Shown one piece after another: positions 61,733 through 64,000 of a stretch of DNA of 64,000 nt. The notes below the pieces were generated by a model that was given only the letters and a program-made list of their open reading frames with translations, ran no database searches and was not told the origin of the DNA. Origin of the DNA: Alphaproteobacteria bacterium (GTDB lineage Bacteria > Pseudomonadota > Alphaproteobacteria > Micropepsales > Micropepsaceae); assembly GCA_019245415.1 (NCBI GenBank), contig JAFARO010000012.1, positions 1-64,000 of the forward strand. The letters are read 5' to 3'. The position numbers and the translations under genes are program-made. Within the stretch, counting starts at the first letter, position 1. Each line of letters begins with the position of its first letter.

Positions 61733-62731
61733 ATGACAACCCACGCGGCCATCAGCGATCGCCTGGCATTGGTCGGCGACGTCGGCGGCACCCATGCCCG
61801 CTTCGCGCTCGCCGATGTCAGCCGCAAGACGCCGCGCATCTCCGATATCCAGGTGCTCGACTCGCACGGCTATGCGCGCGCCGGCGACGCGGTGAAGGCC
61901 TACCTCGCCAAGGCGTCGGGCAAGCCGTCGCTGGCGGTGATCGCGACGGCGGGGCCGGTCAGGGCCGGCGCGGTCCGTTTCACCAATCTCAACTGGTCGC
62001 TGTCGGAATCGCAGTTGCGCGCCCTCGGCTTCGCCCAGGCGCGGCTGGTGAACGACTTCACCGCGCTGGCGCTCGCGATCCCGCTGTTGAAGGCGCGGGA
62101 CATCTCCAAGATCGGTCCCGCCATCGACGGCGAGCGCGGCAAGCCCATCGCCGCCATCGGCCCCGGCACCGGCTTCGGTGCTGCGATCCTGCTGCCGGCA
62201 GAGAAGGGTCTTCCCATCGCGGTCGCCACCGAAGGCGGTCACGCCTCGCTGGCGCCGGGCGACGATGTCGAGATCGAAATCCTCAAAGTGCTGCGCGCTG
62301 AGTTCGGCCATGTCTCGATGGAGCGCGTGCTGTCGGGTCCGGGCCTGGTCAATTTGCATCGCGCGCTGGCGACGGTGGAAGGCCGCGCGGCCGAGGACGC
62401 CGACGCCCCGGAGATCACCGCCGGCGCGCTCGCCGGCCGCGAGCCCCATCTTCGCACCGTCATGCGCTTTGCCGCGATGCTGGGCGCGGCGGCGGGGAAC
62501 TTCGCGCTCCTCTATGGCGCGCAGGGCGGCGTCTATGTCGCGGGCGGCATCGCTCCCGCCATCCTCCCCCTGCTCGAACGCAGCGAATTCCGCGCCCGCT
62601 TCGAGGACAAAGGCCGCTTCCGCGACTATCTCAGGGCCATCCCGACCGCCGTCGTCCTCCACACCGACATGGCCCTGCTCGGCGCCGCCGCGCTGGCGCG
62701 AAGTCTGGTCGCGACGGGAAGGCGGAGGTAG
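61733..62731 (+). CDS. glk: Glucokinase
   Basis: A 332-residue cytoplasmic kinase that phosphorylates glucose with ATP. The phosphate loop is LVGDVGGTHARFALAD. The glucose-binding segments are TNLNWSLSES, LVNDFTALALAIP and ATEGGHASLAP, and the adenosine motif is GGVYVAGGIAP. These mark the proteobacterial Glk (group A) family. The ATG at 61733 is used; a TTG at 61712 would add 7 residues. It probably feeds the Entner-Doudoroff pathway, though no edd or zwf gene is nearby. Confidence 0.94.
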   Translation: MTTHAAISDRLALVGDVGGTHARFALADVSRKTPRISDIQVLDSHGYARAGDAVKAYLAKASGKPSLAVIATAGPVRAGAVRFTNLNWSLSESQLRALGFAQARLVNDFTALALAIPLLKARDISKIGPAIDGERGKPIAAIGPGTGFGAAILLPAEKGLPIAVATEGGHASLAPGDDVEIEILKVLRAEFGHVSMERVLSGPGLVNLHRALATVEGRAAEDADAPEITAGALAGREPHLRTVMRFAAMLGAAAGNFALLYGAQGGVYVAGGIAPAILPLLERSEFRARFEDKGRFRDYLRAIPTAVVLHTDMALLGAAALARSLVATGRRR

Positions 62732-62772
62732 CCGGGCGTGGGTTCTCGAATGGATGGCGCGCCGAACGCCTT

Positions 62773-63225
62773 ATGCGTAGGCTGCAAAAACGTTGGCGGC
62801 GATCTGTGGATGGCGCACCTGCGATGAATTGCTTGGCGGCATTTATTAAGCGGTTCAGAGATCGCGGATCCTCTGCACCGTCCTTCATCAGGCTGACGAT
62901 TGCGCCGCCAACGATCACCAAACTGGACGCGTATCGGAACGACAACGGCACTGCGATGATTGCCGTTACGGTCGATCCCCGGGTGACAAAACAGCAGCGC
63001 GTCCGCTTGATCCTCAACGGCATGGACGCAAGCGGCGCGAACTACATTTTCGACGCCCCGGATGGCAATGGCATTGTCGCTCCAGCGAACGACTCCCAAA
63101 CCGTGTGTGTCGCCTGCCCGGGCGCGCACGCTGGAAAATATCTCGTCCGCGTTTCAGTCGACGGCGTCGAAAGTGAGCTGACGATGTCGCGGGGCGCCTA
63201 CACCGATCCTTCGGTGCTGCTATAA
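62773..63225 (+). CDS. Hypothetical protein, possible Pvc16-type C-terminal fragment
   Basis: A 150-residue open frame with weaker GC bias than its neighbours. Residues 45-140 resemble a beta-sandwich segment found at the C-terminus of DUF4255/Pvc16 proteins of contractile injection systems: QRVRLILNGMDASGANYIF and HAGKYLVRVSVDGVESEL. The N-terminus (MRRLQKRWRR, FIKRFRDRG) has no match. It may be a truncated remnant. Its start is uncertain (62773 or 62824). No other tail-like genes are in the window. Confidence 0.45.
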   Translation: MRRLQKRWRRSVDGAPAMNCLAAFIKRFRDRGSSAPSFIRLTIAPPTITKLDAYRNDNGTAMIAVTVDPRVTKQQRVRLILNGMDASGANYIFDAPDGNGIVAPANDSQTVCVACPGAHAGKYLVRVSVDGVESELTMSRGAYTDPSVLL

Positions 63226-63258
63226 CATGACTGCGGACTGCAGAGCCGGTGCCACTCG

Positions 63259-64000
63259 TTAGCGTTTGGCCACGATGTCCGTCAGCTCGCGAACGTAGTT
63301 CTTGTAGCGTTCGCTGGCGGGATCGAGTTCTGCCGCCCGCTGGGCGTTTTCCAGCGCTTCCGTTTTGCGCCCCATACGTCTGCAAGTACTCGCGAGCTGG
63401 AGATATCCGTATGGGTCCCTAGGCGCCAAAGCAATATAAGCCCGCGCACGCTGCTCCGCGAGGCCCAGGTCCCGGGCCGCCAGATGGGCTTCGATGAGCC
63501 TTCTTAGATATCCCGTGTTCGTCGAATCCAATGCATAGGCGCGCTCGAGAAACGCAAGCGCGCGTTTGCCATGGCCTAGTCGCTGCTGAAGCGTGGCCAT
63601 CCGCGCGAGCAGGGCCGCCTCATTTGGATGCGACCGGATGGCGGCGTGGCAGGTCCGTGCCGCCGAAGTGTCGTCGCCGTTGGACTCCAGCGTCAGGACC
63701 GCGAACGACAGCAGATCGAGATTGCCTGAGAGACGCGTTTCGATGTGCGCGATTATCTTCTTTGTGTCGTCCATTCTGCCGGCCGCAGGCAAGCGGCGGA
63801 GGAGCGACATGATCAGTCCGGGATTTCCCAAGGCGCCGATCGCCGCGGTCCTGACCTCCTCCGCTGCCTTTTCATCGCCCGCAGCCTCGAAGATGCGCGC
63901 GCAGCGCAACAGGTCCCAGCACCCACGTTCTCCCGCATTGGAGGCGATCGCGCGCGCACGCCGGGCAAGATCCACCGCTTGCGCAACATCTCCCATGTGC
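63259..64000 (-). CDS. TPR-repeat protein, partial at the right edge
   Basis: At least 246 residues are visible and the gene may begin beyond the window, since the first in-frame ATG (63996) is 4 bases from the edge with no stop before it. Tetratricopeptide repeats are seen as AALLARMATLQQRLGHGKRALAFL, DSTNTGYLRRLIEAHLA, YGYLQLASTCRRMGRKTEAL and RAAELDPASERY; quoted phrases cover only part of each repeat. It ends ELTDIVAKR. TPR proteins mediate protein contacts; the partner is unknown. It is convergent with the preceding hypothetical gene. Confidence 0.6.
   Translation of the reverse strand, partial: HMGDVAQAVDLARRARAIASNAGERGCWDLLRCARIFEAAGDEKAAEEVRTAAIGALGNPGLIMSLLRRLPAAGRMDDTKKIIAHIETRLSGNLDLLSFAVLTLESNGDDTSAARTCHAAIRSHPNEAALLARMATLQQRLGHGKRALAFLERAYALDSTNTGYLRRLIEAHLAARDLGLAEQRARAYIALAPRDPYGYLQLASTCRRMGRKTEALENAQRAAELDPASERYKNYVRELTDIVAKR

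Noticed and set aside
1..64000. Searches by eye for tRNA and rRNA genes, CRISPR arrays, transposases and integrases
   Set aside because: No regularly spaced direct repeats, cloverleaf-like sequence in the gaps, or transposase or integrase motifs were seen.

Overview
The window is about 64 kb of high-GC, densely coded chromosome from an alphaproteobacterium. The evidence is the dcw order murG-murC-murB-ddl-ftsQ-ftsA-ftsZ, the block ccmE-ccmF-ccmH / degP / OmpR-type regulator / kinase / glnE (the order seen in rhizobia around cycJKL-degP-feuPQ-glnE), and an oxygen-sensing FixL-FixJ-FixK module. I cannot fix the genus. I see no insertion sequences, prophage, CRISPR array, rRNA or tRNA genes.

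Layout. 1-7.3 kb: peptidoglycan and division genes, nearly all overlapping. 7.3-10.2 kb (minus): a radical SAM protein followed by a TPR protein with a degenerate LpxL-like acyltransferase domain. 10.3-13.1 kb: a frameshifted small gene, then a small secreted protein with a PhoPQ-like two-component pair. 13.2-18.2 kb: an unrecognised protein, two divergent CaiB/BaiF CoA-transferases (one rearranged), a small conserved ORF and a lipoprotein. 18.3-27.8 kb: cytochrome c maturation, DegP-type protease, FeuPQ-like pair and GlnE. 28-32.3 kb: a secreted phosphoesterase and a polyamine-type ABC importer without its binding protein. 32.5-38 kb: a type I secretion operon plus an outer-membrane barrel protein. 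38.2-40.3 kb (minus): ergothioneine genes egtB-egtD.

40.4-48.2 kb (minus) is the most striking part. Eight genes, each overlapping the next, encode a caa3-type oxidase (ctaC, ctaD, ctaE), two membrane or assembly proteins, a PQQ alcohol dehydrogenase with the lanthanide Asp-X-Asp signature (xoxF), its periplasmic partner (xoxJ) and a c-type cytochrome (xoxG-like). Read as a unit, this is an electron-transfer line from periplasmic alcohol to oxygen. The oxidase subunit I has lost both the D-channel glutamate (now Trp273) and the K-channel lysine (now Gly349), 76 residues apart as in canonical enzymes, while keeping the active-site His and Tyr.

48.4-50.1 kb: a DOMON-like protein with a NamZ-family exo-muramidase. 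50.4-58.5 kb is a low-oxygen neighbourhood: FixL with heme-PAS residues, FixJ, a stand-alone receiver, a FixK-type regulator, a flavoprotein, an acyl-CoA synthetase/GNAT fusion and a universal stress protein. Two sequences matching the FixK box TTG(A/C)-N6-(T/G)CAA lie 54-55 bases upstream of the flavoprotein and stress-protein start codons. 58.5-64 kb: an MgtA-type P-type ATPase coupled to a 46-residue membrane peptide, a Nudix hydrolase, glucokinase, a probable gene fragment and a TPR protein running off the right edge.
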